Shown: positions 1 to 8,820, counted from the stretch's first letter. The stretch is 64,000 bases of DNA from an uncultured Bacteroides sp. (GCA_900552645.1 USAN01000004.1:62001-126000), one strand, 5' to 3'. Notes: generated by a model from the sequence alone, not told the origin. Numbers and translations: made by a program.

Positions 1-1
1 T

Positions 2-478
2 GTATTATGCTTCCTTTTTCCAGTAGCCTCACCATTATTCTTTTCTCTTTTCATTGGAGTAGCAGTTCGTGAATCGGGTATGAAACATATCAATGACTTC
101 GTAAGCGGGCCATTACTTTATGGATCTACGTTCATGCTAGGCTTACTTCTCGGAGTTTTATGCGATGCCAAACTTCTACTTGATCCCAAAGTGCTTATTC
201 TTCTTGTACTTGGTATAATAGCACTTCTACTTTCGGGTATTGGTGGCATTATAGGAGGTTATCTTATGTATTTCATAAAGAAAGGAAATTACAACCCTGT
301 AATAGGTATTGCTGCAGTAAGTTGCGTACCAACTACAGCCAAGGTAGCTCAGAAAATAGTAAGCAAGGCAAATCCTGACTCATTTATATTAGGGGATGCA
401 TTGGGAGCAAATATATCAGGTGTAATAACGTCGGCTATTATTACAGGTATATATATAACAATACTACCTCTATTATAA
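2..478 (+). CDS. OadB-like sodium-pump decarboxylase beta subunit, C-terminal part
   Basis: The frame is open from the window edge, so the 5' end lies outside; the ATG at position 80 is internal. The visible part (about 158 residues) is almost entirely hydrophobic membrane segments. The ending, with VPTTAKVAQK followed by GDALGANISGVITSAI, matches the C-terminal pattern of the beta subunits of oxaloacetate/methylmalonyl-CoA decarboxylase sodium pumps, where this region reads roughly SAVPMAARVVQK and HAMGPNVAGVIGSAV. In that family the beta subunit couples decarboxylation of carboxybiotin to sodium export across the inner membrane. The match is divergent at usually conserved positions (GDALGANIS instead of HAMGPNVA), so a distant paralogue is possible. 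It converges with ilvC across a palindromic terminator. Confidence 0.6.
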   Translation, partial: VLCFLFPVASPLFFSLFIGVAVRESGMKHINDFVSGPLLYGSTFMLGLLLGVLCDAKLLLDPKVLILLVLGIIALLLSGIGGIIGGYLMYFIKKGNYNPVIGIAAVSCVPTTAKVAQKIVSKANPDSFILGDALGANISGVITSAIITGIYITILPLL

Positions 479-545
479 AAATACAAGAATATATATTACT
501 ATAAGTAAATAATATTAATAAGCAATATATACCACTAGTAACAAA

Positions 546-574
546 AAATCTCGTTATAATTTATAACGAGATTT
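546..574. terminator. Bidirectional terminator between OadB-like gene and ilvC
   Basis: A 29-nt, essentially perfect palindrome: the 14-nt arm AAATCTCGTTATAA at 546-559 is mirrored at 561-574. A-runs lie on the left and T-runs on the right, so it can end transcription from both the plus-strand OadB-like gene and the minus-strand ilv operon. Confidence 0.8.
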
Positions 575-613
575 ATATTTTAGATATCGGGATATATCCC
601 AATCACACCATAA

Positions 614-1657
614 TTAATTATTTTCAGGACGTAGTTTACGAACAGTTTCGGCAGTTCTCCACATTTCGCTATCATGCAATGCCTTAAGTTCTGCATTAAG
701 TTTTTCGCGATAATCAGATTGAGAATTACTGTCAATTGAAATCTGAGCTTCATTTCCAGTTTTTACACTATCATACAAATTTTCCATAACTGGTTTGATA
801 GCATCATGAAAAGGACCCATCCAGTCTAATGCACCTCTCTGTGCGGTTGTTGAACAGTTAGCATACATCCAGTCCATACCATTTTTTGCGAACAAAGGCA
901 TCAATGACTGAGTAAGCTCTTCTACTGTTTCATTAAAAGCTTCCGATGGAGTATGACCGTTTTCACGCAAAACCTCATACTGCGCTAACAACAATCCCTG
1001 AATAGCTCCCATCAAAGAGCCACGTTCACCTGTCAAGTCAGAATAAACTTCACGTTTAAATGTTGTTTCGAACAAATAACCCGAGCCCACACCTATACCA
1101 AGTGCAACACAACGATCATATGCCTTGCCTGTAGCATCCTGGAATATTGCATAAGAAGAGTTCAATCCACGACCTTCAAGGAACATAGTACGTAAAGAAG
1201 TACCAGAACCTTTAGGTGCAATAAGAATAACATCTACATCGGCAGGAGGTACTATGCCAGTGCGTTCCTTGTAAGTAATAGCAAAACCGTGAGAGAAATA
1301 GAGAGCCTTTCCAGGAGTAAGATGTTTCTTAATAGTAGGCCAGCACTCAATCTGAGCCGCATCCGATAAAAGTACCTGTATGATAGATGCTCTTTCACAA
1401 GCCTCTTCAATACTAAAAAGAGTTTCTCCAGGAACCCATCCATCAGCAACAGCTTTATCAAAAGTCTTGCCAGGACGCTGTCCTACTATTACATTAAAGC
1501 CATTGTCACGAAGGTTAAGTGCCTGTCCAGGACCCTGAACACCATAACCAATAACAGCAATGGTTTCATTTTTCAATACTTCACGAGCTTTTTCCAAAGG
1601 AAACTCCTCACGGGTTACAACATTTTCAGTAACCCCTCCAAAATTCATTTGTGCCAT
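614..1657 (-). CDS. ilvC: Ketol-acid reductoisomerase
   Basis: IlvC (347 aa) is the second enzyme of valine/leucine/isoleucine synthesis. It isomerises and reduces acetolactate or acetohydroxybutyrate with NAD(P)H and magnesium in the cytoplasm. The N-terminal Rossmann motif VIGYGVQGPGQALNLRDNG lies at about residues 35-53. The knotted C-terminal domain carries SDLTGERG, the counterpart of the metal-binding aspartate/glutamate segment. Length suits the class I enzyme with the short N-terminal extension seen in Bacteroidetes. It is the last gene of the ilvD-ilvB-ilvN-thioesterase-ilvC operon, 44 bp after the thioesterase gene and just before a terminator. Expression should follow the attenuator upstream of ilvD. 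Confidence 0.96.
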   Translation of the reverse strand: MAQMNFGGVTENVVTREEFPLEKAREVLKNETIAVIGYGVQGPGQALNLRDNGFNVIVGQRPGKTFDKAVADGWVPGETLFSIEEACERASIIQVLLSDAAQIECWPTIKKHLTPGKALYFSHGFAITYKERTGIVPPADVDVILIAPKGSGTSLRTMFLEGRGLNSSYAIFQDATGKAYDRCVALGIGVGSGYLFETTFKREVYSDLTGERGSLMGAIQGLLLAQYEVLRENGHTPSEAFNETVEELTQSLMPLFAKNGMDWMYANCSTTAQRGALDWMGPFHDAIKPVMENLYDSVKTGNEAQISIDSNSQSDYREKLNAELKALHDSEMWRTAETVRKLRPENN

Positions 1658-1701
1658 TTTAAATAATTTATTAAAAGAACTTTCATCCTTTAGTTATAAT
1701 T

Positions 1702-2445
1702 TCAATTGAATATCACTTTACTGCGAACAACGACTTCATTATCGTCTTTCATTATTTCTATATTATATTCATTCTCAACAACCTCTTCCATATAGAATTT
1801 CAAGGTATCATTATAATAGCTTTCAGCCACATATGCCAATTCAAACCTCTTAATTTTCTTCTCCTTGAAGAAATCTATATTAAAAAGATCAAGAATATGT
1901 TCAATATATTTTATACTGTTTACATGACCATTTATATCTATATCACTATACCTAGTTATATACTGCGCTTCGAGTTTAGAATTTACAACCTTAAAACGTG
2001 CAGGTTTATCTATAAGACATTCCTTATCACATATATAAGTTACAATATTTCCACCGTGCAGAGTCAACAAGTCAGCCGGTTTACGAGTAGTCAAATCTAT
2101 CATAGCCCATATAGACCGTGCGTATCCTAATACTTTACCACTCTCACTTTTTATTTCAAAATTACGGTCAGTAAAAAGTCGGTATACATTCTCTACCCAT
2201 GTACTAACAGTAAACTTCTCGTACTGCATTGGCATTTCAAACATCTCTATTGCTAATCTTGAAAGCACCCATGTATAGGAGTTATCATTTAATTCGGCAA
2301 TTCCAAATCCCCTGTCGGCTGCATGAAATCCAGCACAATTAAGAAGATGATTGCCCAAAACACTCATAGTAAGTTTTCCGGTAAAATCTACATGAAAAGG
2401 TTCGGCTACAAAACTATACGTCCCTACTCTTTTATCTTCCATCAT
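1702..2445 (-). CDS. Acyl-ACP thioesterase (hot-dog fold)
   Basis: A 247-aa protein resembling bacterial acyl-ACP thioesterases, which release fatty acids from acyl carrier protein. It shows the two tandem hot-dog halves expected: one near residues 5-130, the second starting near 150 with YSDIDINGHVNSIKYIEHILD, where Asp, Asn and His positions fit the usual second-domain active site. Its ATG overlaps the ilvN stop (ATGA), so the two are translationally coupled. Its place inside an ilv operon suggests a link between branched-chain keto acid supply and branched or short acyl chain release; that link is inference from position. The family call is firmer than the substrate. Confidence 0.85.
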   Translation of the reverse strand: MMEDKRVGTYSFVAEPFHVDFTGKLTMSVLGNHLLNCAGFHAADRGFGIAELNDNSYTWVLSRLAIEMFEMPMQYEKFTVSTWVENVYRLFTDRNFEIKSESGKVLGYARSIWAMIDLTTRKPADLLTLHGGNIVTYICDKECLIDKPARFKVVNSKLEAQYITRYSDIDINGHVNSIKYIEHILDLFNIDFFKEKKIKRFELAYVAESYYNDTLKFYMEEVVENEYNIEIMKDDNEVVVRSKVIFN

Positions 2446-2999
2446 TCATCATTTTTAGATCTAGCATATTTTTCATCACGCATACTAAGATATTCATTAA
2501 CTCTTTCGAAGCAACTGGTAGTTATTGCAACTCGTCCCGATCGCACAAACTGCAGTATACATCCTATTTCCTTAAGTTCTTCATAGAGAGAAGTAATATC
2601 TTCGCTCATTCCATTTTTCTCGACTATGCAGAATACAGAATTAACCTCTACTATTCTAGCATTATATTTTCGTATCAATTTAGAAGCCTCGCTATTATTT
2701 TCGAACTCTGGAGTAGATACTTTATATAGTGCTATTTCATGAAAATATATCTCATCATTGGTAAAATAGTGTGCTTGCAGCACATCTATTTTCTTTTCAA
2801 TCTGCTTAACTACCTTCTCAATCACATCCTGAGTAGCAAAAGTAGTAATAGTATATTTATGCACTCCTTTTATTGAAGAAGCAGATACATTAAGGCTCTC
2901 AATATTAATCTGTCTTCTTGTAAATACAGCAGTAATCTGATTAAGTAGTCCAGCTATATTTTCGGAATGAACTATTAAAGTATATAATTTCTTATCCAT
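2442..2999 (-). CDS. ilvN: Acetolactate synthase regulatory (small) subunit
   Basis: This is the ACT-domain regulatory subunit (185 aa from the chosen start) that binds valine and stimulates or inhibits the IlvB catalytic subunit. The N-terminal ACT domain is clear: LYTLIVHSENIAGLLNQIT, then RQINIESLNVS. A second ACT-like region follows. The frame is open upstream to position 3089, inside ilvB, but homology begins at MDKKLYTL (ATG at 2999; an alternative ATG lies at 3005), so the shorter start is used. It begins about 11 bp after the ilvB stop. The stop overlaps the thioesterase start. Length (about 185 aa) fits Bacteroidetes IlvN, longer than enterobacterial IlvN. Confidence 0.93.
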   Translation of the reverse strand: MDKKLYTLIVHSENIAGLLNQITAVFTRRQINIESLNVSASSIKGVHKYTITTFATQDVIEKVVKQIEKKIDVLQAHYFTNDEIYFHEIALYKVSTPEFENNSEASKLIRKYNARIVEVNSVFCIVEKNGMSEDITSLYEELKEIGCILQFVRSGRVAITTSCFERVNEYLSMRDEKYARSKNDE

Positions 3000-3010
3000 A
3001 ATCATTCTTT

Positions 3011-4714
3011 TTAACACTCCAACAACATCTGATTTACTGATCCTCCGGGAGGTGTCATAGGAAGTACATTTCCTTCTTCTGCCACACATGCCTCAAGGAT
3101 AAATGGTCCGTCAGTACATAGCATTTCTTTTATAGCTTCTGCCAGATCATCTCGTTCGGATACTCTCCTTGAAGATATACCATAAGCTTCGGCAATTTTC
3201 ATGTAATCAGGATTTAGCATAGGTGTAAATGAGTATCTGCGATTAAAGAACATAGCCTGCCACTGACGCACATTTCCAAGATAGTTATTATTTAATACAA
3301 TTACCTTCACCGGCGCTTTCTGCTCCATTATTGTACCGAGTTCCTGAATATTCATTTGTAACCCTCCGTCTCCCATGAACACACATACTGTTCTATTTGG
3401 TGCACCGAAGGTAGCTCCAATAGCAGCCGGAAGTCCAAAGCCCATTGTTCCTAGTCCACCCGAAGTAATTATGCTTCTACTCTTACTATACTTAAAATAT
3501 CTTGCTGCCATCATTTGATTCTGTCCAACATCTGTAACCAATACTGCCTCATTATTTGTAGCTTCGCTCACAGCTCTCACAACTTCACCCATATTAAGAG
3601 GACCATTAGAAGGATACACCTCTTTGGCTATCACCTCTCTATGTTCAATAGTTTCAAATTCATCAAAACTATCTATCCACTCTTTATGTGAACTTCTAGA
3701 TATCTTATTTTTTATAATAGAAAGAGTCTTTCTACAATCACCAATAACCGGCACATCAACTTTTACATTTTTATCTATTTCAGATGAATCTATATCTAAA
3801 TGAATAATTTTTGCCTGTTTGGCATAAGTAGCCAATTTCCCTGTTACACGGTCGTCGAAACGCATACCTATTGCAATCAGTACATCGCACTCGTTCGTTT
3901 TAACATTTGGTCCAAGATTACCATGCATACCCAACATACCTTTATTCAGTCTATGTTCAGTAGGAATTACGGATAGCCCCAAAAGAGTACATCCACAAGG
4001 AATATCTCCTTTTTCCAAAAAGTCAATCAGTTCTTTCTGTGCATTTCCCAATTCTACTCCTTGTCCCACAAGAGCAAAAGGTCTTTTTGCTTCATTTATT
4101 ATTTTTACTGCCTCATCTACTGCATCTTCTTCAACATCAGGCATTGGATCATAACTCCTTATAAAATCTACCTTACAAGCAACATACTCACATTTTTCTA
4201 TTTGGGCATCCTTGGCAAAATCCAGTACAACGGGACCCGGGCGTCCTGTACGAGCAATATAGAATGCTCTTGATACAGCCCATGCTACATCTTCAGCACG
4301 TCGAATTTGATAGCTCCATTTTGTGATAGGCTGAGTTATACCAACAAGATCTACTTCCTGAAAAGCATCCGTTCCAAGAAAAGGCGTACCTACTTGTCCT
4401 GCTATAACAACTATAGGTGTACTATCTATCATAGCATCGGCTATACCTGTTATAGTATTGGTAGCTCCTGGTCCGCTTGTAACCAGGCAAACCCCTACTT
4501 CCCCCGAAACTCTTGCAAAACCCTGTGCAGCATGTGCTGCACCTTGTTCATGTCTTACTAATATATGATTTAATTTATCTTTATAGTCGTACAAAGCATC
4601 GAAAACTGGCATTATAGAGCCTCCCGGATAACCAAAAATAGTCTTTACGCCATTGTATTCCAATGAGCGCATCAACGCTTCTGCACCTGCAATTTTTTCA
4701 TTGTTCATAATCAA
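3011..4714 (-). CDS. ilvB: Acetolactate synthase catalytic (large) subunit
   Basis: A thiamine diphosphate enzyme (567 aa) that condenses two pyruvates, or pyruvate with 2-ketobutyrate, in the first common step of branched-chain amino acid synthesis. Seen: the N-terminal PYR domain with VKTIFGYPGGSIMPVFDAL and the catalytic glutamate in VRHEQGAAHAAQGFAR; a central domain with VIGDCRKTL; and the C-terminal ThDP-binding segment beginning VFMGDGGLQMNIQELGT and ending NNNYLGNVRQWQ (the GDG...N motif). Length is normal. It sits 12 bp after ilvD and 11 bp before ilvN. A second in-frame ATG two codons in (4708) could be the true start. Confidence 0.96.
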   Translation of the reverse strand: MIMNNEKIAGAEALMRSLEYNGVKTIFGYPGGSIMPVFDALYDYKDKLNHILVRHEQGAAHAAQGFARVSGEVGVCLVTSGPGATNTITGIADAMIDSTPIVVIAGQVGTPFLGTDAFQEVDLVGITQPITKWSYQIRRAEDVAWAVSRAFYIARTGRPGPVVLDFAKDAQIEKCEYVACKVDFIRSYDPMPDVEEDAVDEAVKIINEAKRPFALVGQGVELGNAQKELIDFLEKGDIPCGCTLLGLSVIPTEHRLNKGMLGMHGNLGPNVKTNECDVLIAIGMRFDDRVTGKLATYAKQAKIIHLDIDSSEIDKNVKVDVPVIGDCRKTLSIIKNKISRSSHKEWIDSFDEFETIEHREVIAKEVYPSNGPLNMGEVVRAVSEATNNEAVLVTDVGQNQMMAARYFKYSKSRSIITSGGLGTMGFGLPAAIGATFGAPNRTVCVFMGDGGLQMNIQELGTIMEQKAPVKVIVLNNNYLGNVRQWQAMFFNRRYSFTPMLNPDYMKIAEAYGISSRRVSERDDLAEAIKEMLCTDGPFILEACVAEEGNVLPMTPPGGSVNQMLLEC

Positions 4715-4726
4715 TACCGTTAAATC

Positions 4727-6535
4727 TTAATCAATTAGTCTAACTCCTCCTTTATCTGCCGAACTTACCATACTTGCATAAGCCTTCAGACTCTTAGGAA
4801 CGATACGATTTCTTGTTACCGGAGTCATTGAACGACTTTCAAGCTCTTCATCAGTAAGTCTTACATTTATTGTTCTGTTTGGAATATCAATATCAATAAT
4901 GTCACCATCCTTTATCTTACCAATATTTCCACCAGCAGCTGCCTCGGGCGAAATATGTCCAATACTTAGTCCAGAAGTACCTCCACTAAAGCGTCCATCT
5001 GTTATAAGAGCACACTCCTTACCAAGATGTTTTGATTTTATATATGATGTCGGATAAAGCATCTCCTGCATACCGGGTCCACCTTTTGGTCCTTCGTGAG
5101 TAATAACAACCACGTCACCACTTACTACTTTACCACCTAGTATACCTTCGCATGCAGCATCTTGTGAGTCGAAGACCTTTGCAGGGCCCGAAAATTTCCA
5201 TATACTTTCGTCCACCCCAGCAGTCTTTACTACACATCCATTCTGTGCTATATTTCCTTTTAAGATAGCCAATCCCCCATCCTTACTATAAGCATGTTCA
5301 ATATCTTTTATACATCCAAATGTGCGATCACAATCAAGTAATTCATATCTTTCTTTATTGGAACCCATTTTTATGCTAAACTTATTTGCAGGAGCACTAT
5401 TATATATTCTAAAGGCATCACGATGTACCTTTTGTACAGTAAGATCATACTTATTAATAGCCTCAAATACAGTTAATCCATCCACTCTAGGCAAATTTAC
5501 CTCAATCAGTCCTCCACGGCTAAGTTCTTTTAATATATTCATCACACCACCTGCACGGTTTACATCTTGTATGTGATATTTCTGAGTATTAGGAGCCACC
5601 TTACAAAGACATGGTACCTTACGAGAAAGTGCATCTATATCATCCATGGTAAAATCCACTTCAGCCTCATGAGCAATAGCAAGTAAATGTAATATAGTAT
5701 TAGTAGATCCACCCATTGCAATATCCAAAGTCATAGCATTAAGGAAAGCCTCACGTGTTGCAATATTTCTTGGTAGAACATTATCATCTCCTTTTTCATA
5801 ATATTTATATGCATTGTCTACAATCAAGTTGGCAGCATCACGAAAAAGGCGTTCACGATTAACATGGGTAGCCAATATAGTACCATTTCCAGGCAAAGCC
5901 AAACCCAACGCTTCCGTAAGGCAATTCATTGAATTAGCCGTAAACATTCCCGAGCAGCATCCACATCCCGGACAAGCACTATTTTCTATCTTATCTACCT
6001 CACTATCGCTTACAGTAGGATCGGCCGATTTAATCATGGCGTCAATCAAGTCAAGATGCTTATCACCCATTACTCCAGCTTCCATAGGACCACCCGACAC
6101 AAAAACAGCAGGAATATTAAGACGCATAGCAGCCATTAGCATACCCGGCGTAATCTTATCACAATTGCTAATACATATCATAGCATCGGCCTTATGAGCA
6201 TTTACCATATACTCAACACTATCGGCAATAATATCTCGGCTTGGTAAAGAATAGAGCATCCCGTCATGTCCCATTGCAATACCATCATCTATAGCAATAG
6301 TATTAAATTCGGCAGCAAAGCATCCACGAGTTTCAATCTCTCTCTTTATCTTCTGTCCTATCTCGTGTAAATGGGTATGTCCCGGAACAAACTGAGTAAA
6401 TGAATTTACAATAGCAATAATTGGCTTGCCTATCATATCTCTCTTCATTCCATTTGCCATCCAAAGAGCTCTTGCTCCTGCCATTCTACGACCTTGTGTA
6501 CTGGCCGAACTGCGTAACTGATTTTTCATATCCAC
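4727..6535 (-). CDS. ilvD: Dihydroxy-acid dehydratase
   Basis: An iron-sulfur dehydratase (602 aa) that converts dihydroxyisovalerate and dihydroxymethylvalerate to the 2-keto acids. The cluster-ligand regions are present: CISNCDKITPGM at about residues 122-133 and ACPGCGCCSGMFTANSMNC at about 190-210. The C-terminal SGGTSGLSIGH loop is also visible. It is the first gene of the ilv operon. The start at 6535 lies 17 bp downstream of the attenuator hairpin, so the whole operon is exposed to attenuation. Confidence 0.96.
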   Translation of the reverse strand: MDMKNQLRSSASTQGRRMAGARALWMANGMKRDMIGKPIIAIVNSFTQFVPGHTHLHEIGQKIKREIETRGCFAAEFNTIAIDDGIAMGHDGMLYSLPSRDIIADSVEYMVNAHKADAMICISNCDKITPGMLMAAMRLNIPAVFVSGGPMEAGVMGDKHLDLIDAMIKSADPTVSDSEVDKIENSACPGCGCCSGMFTANSMNCLTEALGLALPGNGTILATHVNRERLFRDAANLIVDNAYKYYEKGDDNVLPRNIATREAFLNAMTLDIAMGGSTNTILHLLAIAHEAEVDFTMDDIDALSRKVPCLCKVAPNTQKYHIQDVNRAGGVMNILKELSRGGLIEVNLPRVDGLTVFEAINKYDLTVQKVHRDAFRIYNSAPANKFSIKMGSNKERYELLDCDRTFGCIKDIEHAYSKDGGLAILKGNIAQNGCVVKTAGVDESIWKFSGPAKVFDSQDAACEGILGGKVVSGDVVVITHEGPKGGPGMQEMLYPTSYIKSKHLGKECALITDGRFSGGTSGLSIGHISPEAAAGGNIGKIKDGDIIDIDIPNRTINVRLTDEELESRSMTPVTRNRIVPKSLKAYASMVSSADKGGVRLID

Positions 6536-6551
6536 TTACATTTTATTAATT

Positions 6552-6629
6552 AAAAAGCCTTCCTCAAAACTATGAGAAAGGCTTTCAATATATTTATATA
6601 TTTACTATATTTTAGACAAACCTTTCTCA
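6552..6629 (-). promoter_or_regulatory. ilv operon transcription attenuator (anti-terminator and terminator)
   Basis: Reading the minus strand, the terminator is a 13-bp stem (AAAGCCTTTCTCA pairing with TGAGGAAGGCTTT, one G-U) at about 6586-6553, followed by a T-run. Upstream, minus-strand segment TGAGAAAGGTTT (6629-6618) is complementary over about nine bases to the 5' arm of that terminator, so an alternative anti-terminator can form. This segment begins exactly at the stop codon of the Ile/Leu/Val-rich leader. A ribosome reaching the stop would mask it and favour termination; a ribosome stalled earlier would free it. The pairing is seen in the sequence; the mechanism is inferred from classical amino-acid attenuators. 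Confidence 0.85.
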
Positions 6630-6701
6630 CGCTCCCGGAATGACCACCACGAGGTTAATAATATGCAGAATATGCAGGTTTGTAATAATAGTAATAATCA
6701 T
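6627..6701 (-). CDS. ilv leader peptide (24 aa)
   Basis: A short frame from ATG at 6701 to TGA at 6627, below usual gene-calling length. Fourteen of its 24 residues are branched-chain: eight Ile, three Leu and three Val, including the run Leu-Val-Val-Val-Ile just before Pro-Gly-Ala-stop. Such composition is the hallmark of a leader that senses charged tRNA-Ile/Leu/Val. It begins about 22 nt after the predicted transcription start and ends on the anti-terminator arm. Confidence 0.85.
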   Translation of the reverse strand: MIITIITNLHILHIINLVVVIPGA

Positions 6702-6729
6702 ATGTCTTTAACTATTTTTATTATGGATG

Positions 6730-6760
6730 CAAAGGTATAGGGATTTTCGTAATTAGCAAA
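6730..6760 (-). promoter_or_regulatory. ilv operon promoter
   Basis: On the minus strand TTTG (6760-6757) and TACCTTTG (6737-6730) are separated by 19 bp, an exact fit to the Bacteroides -33/-7 consensus. Transcription should start near 6723 and give a leader RNA of about 190 nt before ilvD. Confidence 0.8.
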
Positions 6761-6919
6761 TAAATCTAATATTTTTTTTCAAATAAATTATCATTTGTAA
6801 GAAAATGCACCTATAAATCTACATATTATTACTTAAATAGAATTTTAGGACATAATAAAAAAAACGATGATATAAATGCTATACCATCGTTTAATCTGAA
6901 TTATTTAAATTACAAAGTA

Positions 6920-7294
6920 TTATTTACTTGCCATATCTTCCATGTAACTTTCAAGACCTTTATTTCTTAAAGTAACATTTACCAAATAAACATATTTTCT
7001 ATACTGTTCTTCTGTTAGGGTTTTCTTCATCAATTTAAAATTACCGTATACAGCTTCGCGCAGTTTTTTACTCTGTTTAACCTCTTTTGCATAACCTGCA
7101 CTTTGAACTTTATCACTAAAGAAGTCAGATATATTTGCAACTTCCTCTACCTGTGAAGAGCTAAGTTTTAAATATTGGCTAAGTTTAGTAACATTAACAT
7201 CAAAATTCCAATTTTTACCTTCTACTTTTTCTCCTGCAAATGTTGTAGCCGACATACCTAGGGCCACTACAACCATAATAAATAAACGTTTCAT
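6920..7294 (-). CDS. Small exported protein of unknown function
   Basis: A 124-aa protein with a clear signal peptide: basic start MKRLF, hydrophobic stretch and ...TTFA before the likely cleavage site at about residue 20. The mature part is lysine-rich, mostly helical, and contains LTEEQYRKYVYLVNVTLRN, reminiscent of short helical periplasmic proteins of Bacteroidetes. No named family is recognised. A possible -7 box (TATATTTG on the minus strand) lies at 7402-7395. The gene stands alone between the ilv promoter region and the left end of the integrated element. Confidence 0.65.
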   Translation of the reverse strand: MKRLFIMVVVALGMSATTFAGEKVEGKNWNFDVNVTKLSQYLKLSSSQVEEVANISDFFSDKVQSAGYAKEVKQSKKLREAVYGNFKLMKKTLTEEQYRKYVYLVNVTLRNKGLESYMEDMASK

Positions 7295-7579
7295 AATACC
7301 TAAAATTAATTTGTTAAACCTAAAAACAATAACTATTTACCTAAAATTAATACCTGTTAAAAACAATCTTTTCTTTTTACCTTTATTTACACTGCAAATA
7401 TATAAACATGTTTTATAACACTGTATCAAATTACTGTTAAATATTGTTTACGTGTACGAAAACGTTATTTTTTTTGATTTATATCAAAAACTTTTTTCTA
7501 TTTTTAGTTTATTTATTATTTCAATATGACAATATTATTAAATATAAATGTAACATTAAAGAAATAAGTTTATTTATTA
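7295..7579. other. Host intergenic region left of the element
   Basis: Very AT-rich. Apart from the possible promoter of the exported-protein gene, I see no gene. A 61-codon frame at 7444-7629 crosses the attachment site and has a low-complexity Phe/Ile/Tyr composition, so it is not treated as real. Confidence 0.6.
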
Positions 7580-7589
7580 GTATATTTGC
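7580..7589 (+). other. attL core site of the conjugative transposon
   Basis: GTATATTTGC matches the CTnDOT-family core GTANNTTTGC and is followed by AAACC. The same 10-mer class followed by AAACC occurs at 62904. The base composition changes from AT-rich host DNA to element DNA within the next few hundred bases. Confidence 0.8.
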
Positions 7590-8604
7590 AAACCGAAGTT
7601 ACGAAAAGAGTGTAATTTATTGGAAATGAGCGTAGGTTAATTGCTCTTGATAGTAATAGGTTACGATTTAGTTAGTTATCTACTGCATTATCCTTCTGCG
7701 CGTTGCGTAACCTTCAAAGAACTCTTCGTATGCAAAAGTAGCTATTTAATTCGAGATTTTGATATAAACTCCCGTTTTTTATCCCCTCATTCATAAGAAT
7801 TTTCCGTAAAAGCGGTATTGTCCGTCGGCACACCATTGCCCAAAACGAGTTTGGAACAAACGTGTGCCGACTACCGCATAGCTGGAGAAAAGGGCATTGC
7901 CTCACGCCTAAACGATGTTTAGACAGATGAAGCAATGCCCCTTTCTTTTGCGCCTATGCCAAGAGGTGCTTTTACGGGTTTTCAAATGATTTTTCTTTTT
8001 TCGCTGTCTCTTTTGCCGGAAGCGGAAAGTGAATGCAGAGTGTGTCAGCCTGCCCCATGAATGAAACAGGCGCCCACACACAGCCGGACAAACCGGGAAG
8101 AATGATTGTTGCCACCCGGCTGAACAAGTTCCGTCGGATCGGAAACAATCATACTTCCTTTGTTGTGGTTTGCCCTTTTCACGCTTCCGGTGATGTCTTT
8201 TTCCTTTTGGTGATTCTTTTTTTTACGGATTTTCCCCTGAAGTTTTTTTCTACACAATCTGCCTCTGTTTTCGTTTACCTCCATTTTGCGCCTTTCAGTA
8301 AGCCGCATCAGTCAGTCATTTTCGTTCTGGGCGCAAAGGTAATTCCGGGATTGGACGGGAAAGCAAGGTCAAGCCTCCTGTTTTCGGTAAAAATCTCCAG
8401 CCCTGCGGGTAGTATTTTGACCGAAAAACCTTGCATTCCCTAATCCCTACCTTTTCAAGCACCCGAAACGAAAACGACCGATGCGACAGAAAGACGCATA
8501 AAAAAAATGTCGGATAAACGAGAGGCAGATAAGATAGTTTGAAACTCAACTCCCTCAGCTCTTGAATCCGCATTAAAAACAAAAAAATCAAAAACAGCGA
8601 AGAT
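7590..8604. other. Gene-free structured left end of the element
   Basis: About 1 kb without a convincing gene; frames on both strands overlap each other and have unnatural composition. It contains several inverted repeats: GTCGGCACAC at 7824-7833 with its complement at 7862-7871; GGGCATTGC at 7892-7900 with GCAATGCCC at 7932-7940, enclosing a nested CTAAAC/GTTTAG hairpin; ATGATTGTT at 8102-8110 with AACAATCAT at 8144-8152; and a long imperfect pair at 8348-8369 and 8428-8446. These could be integrase arm sites, transcription terminators against read-in, or a structured RNA. Confidence 0.6.
7892..7940. terminator. Nested hairpin, possible bidirectional terminator
   Basis: Outer 9-bp arms GGGCATTGC/GCAATGCCC (7892-7900, 7932-7940) enclose an inner 6-bp hairpin CTAAAC-GAT-GTTTAG (7908-7922). 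A T-rich run follows on the plus strand and an A-rich run precedes it, so it could stop transcription in either direction at the element end. Confidence 0.45.
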
Positions 8605-8820
8605 ATGACGGCAACGGCAAATTTCAGACAAATGGCGCAACACATCGGGTTGGCGATATGCGGCTTGATGATGCGCACCGCCTTCGGGGTGTTCGGCATC
8701 CTTTGGGGCATCATCAGAGAGATTGTAAACGGAGTGTTCCGAGTGGCGATAGGTGTAATCGTGGCTATCCTTTCCACCATTGCCTTCTTTGGCTTCATCC
8801 TTTGGTTATTCACCCTTTAA
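8605..8820 (+). CDS. Small membrane protein of the element
   Basis: A 71-aa protein whose C-terminal half (about residues 24-69) is two hydrophobic segments, the second being VAIGVIVAILSTIAFFGFIL. It is the first gene of a plus-strand block leading to pcfK and pcfJ, and ends 11 bp before the next start. Function unknown. Accessory membrane proteins of this size are usual at this end of Bacteroides conjugative transposons. Confidence 0.6.
   Translation: MTATANFRQMAQHIGLAICGLMMRTAFGVFGILWGIIREIVNGVFRVAIGVIVAILSTIAFFGFILWLFTL

Noticed and set aside
7444..7629. 61-codon frame rich in Phe/Ile crossing attL.
   Set aside because: Low-complexity AT-driven frame that crosses the element border, which a native gene would not do.
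8033..8813. Several 60-160 codon frames on both strands in the left end.
   Set aside because: They overlap each other, have unnatural residue composition, and cross the inverted repeats; no family is seen.
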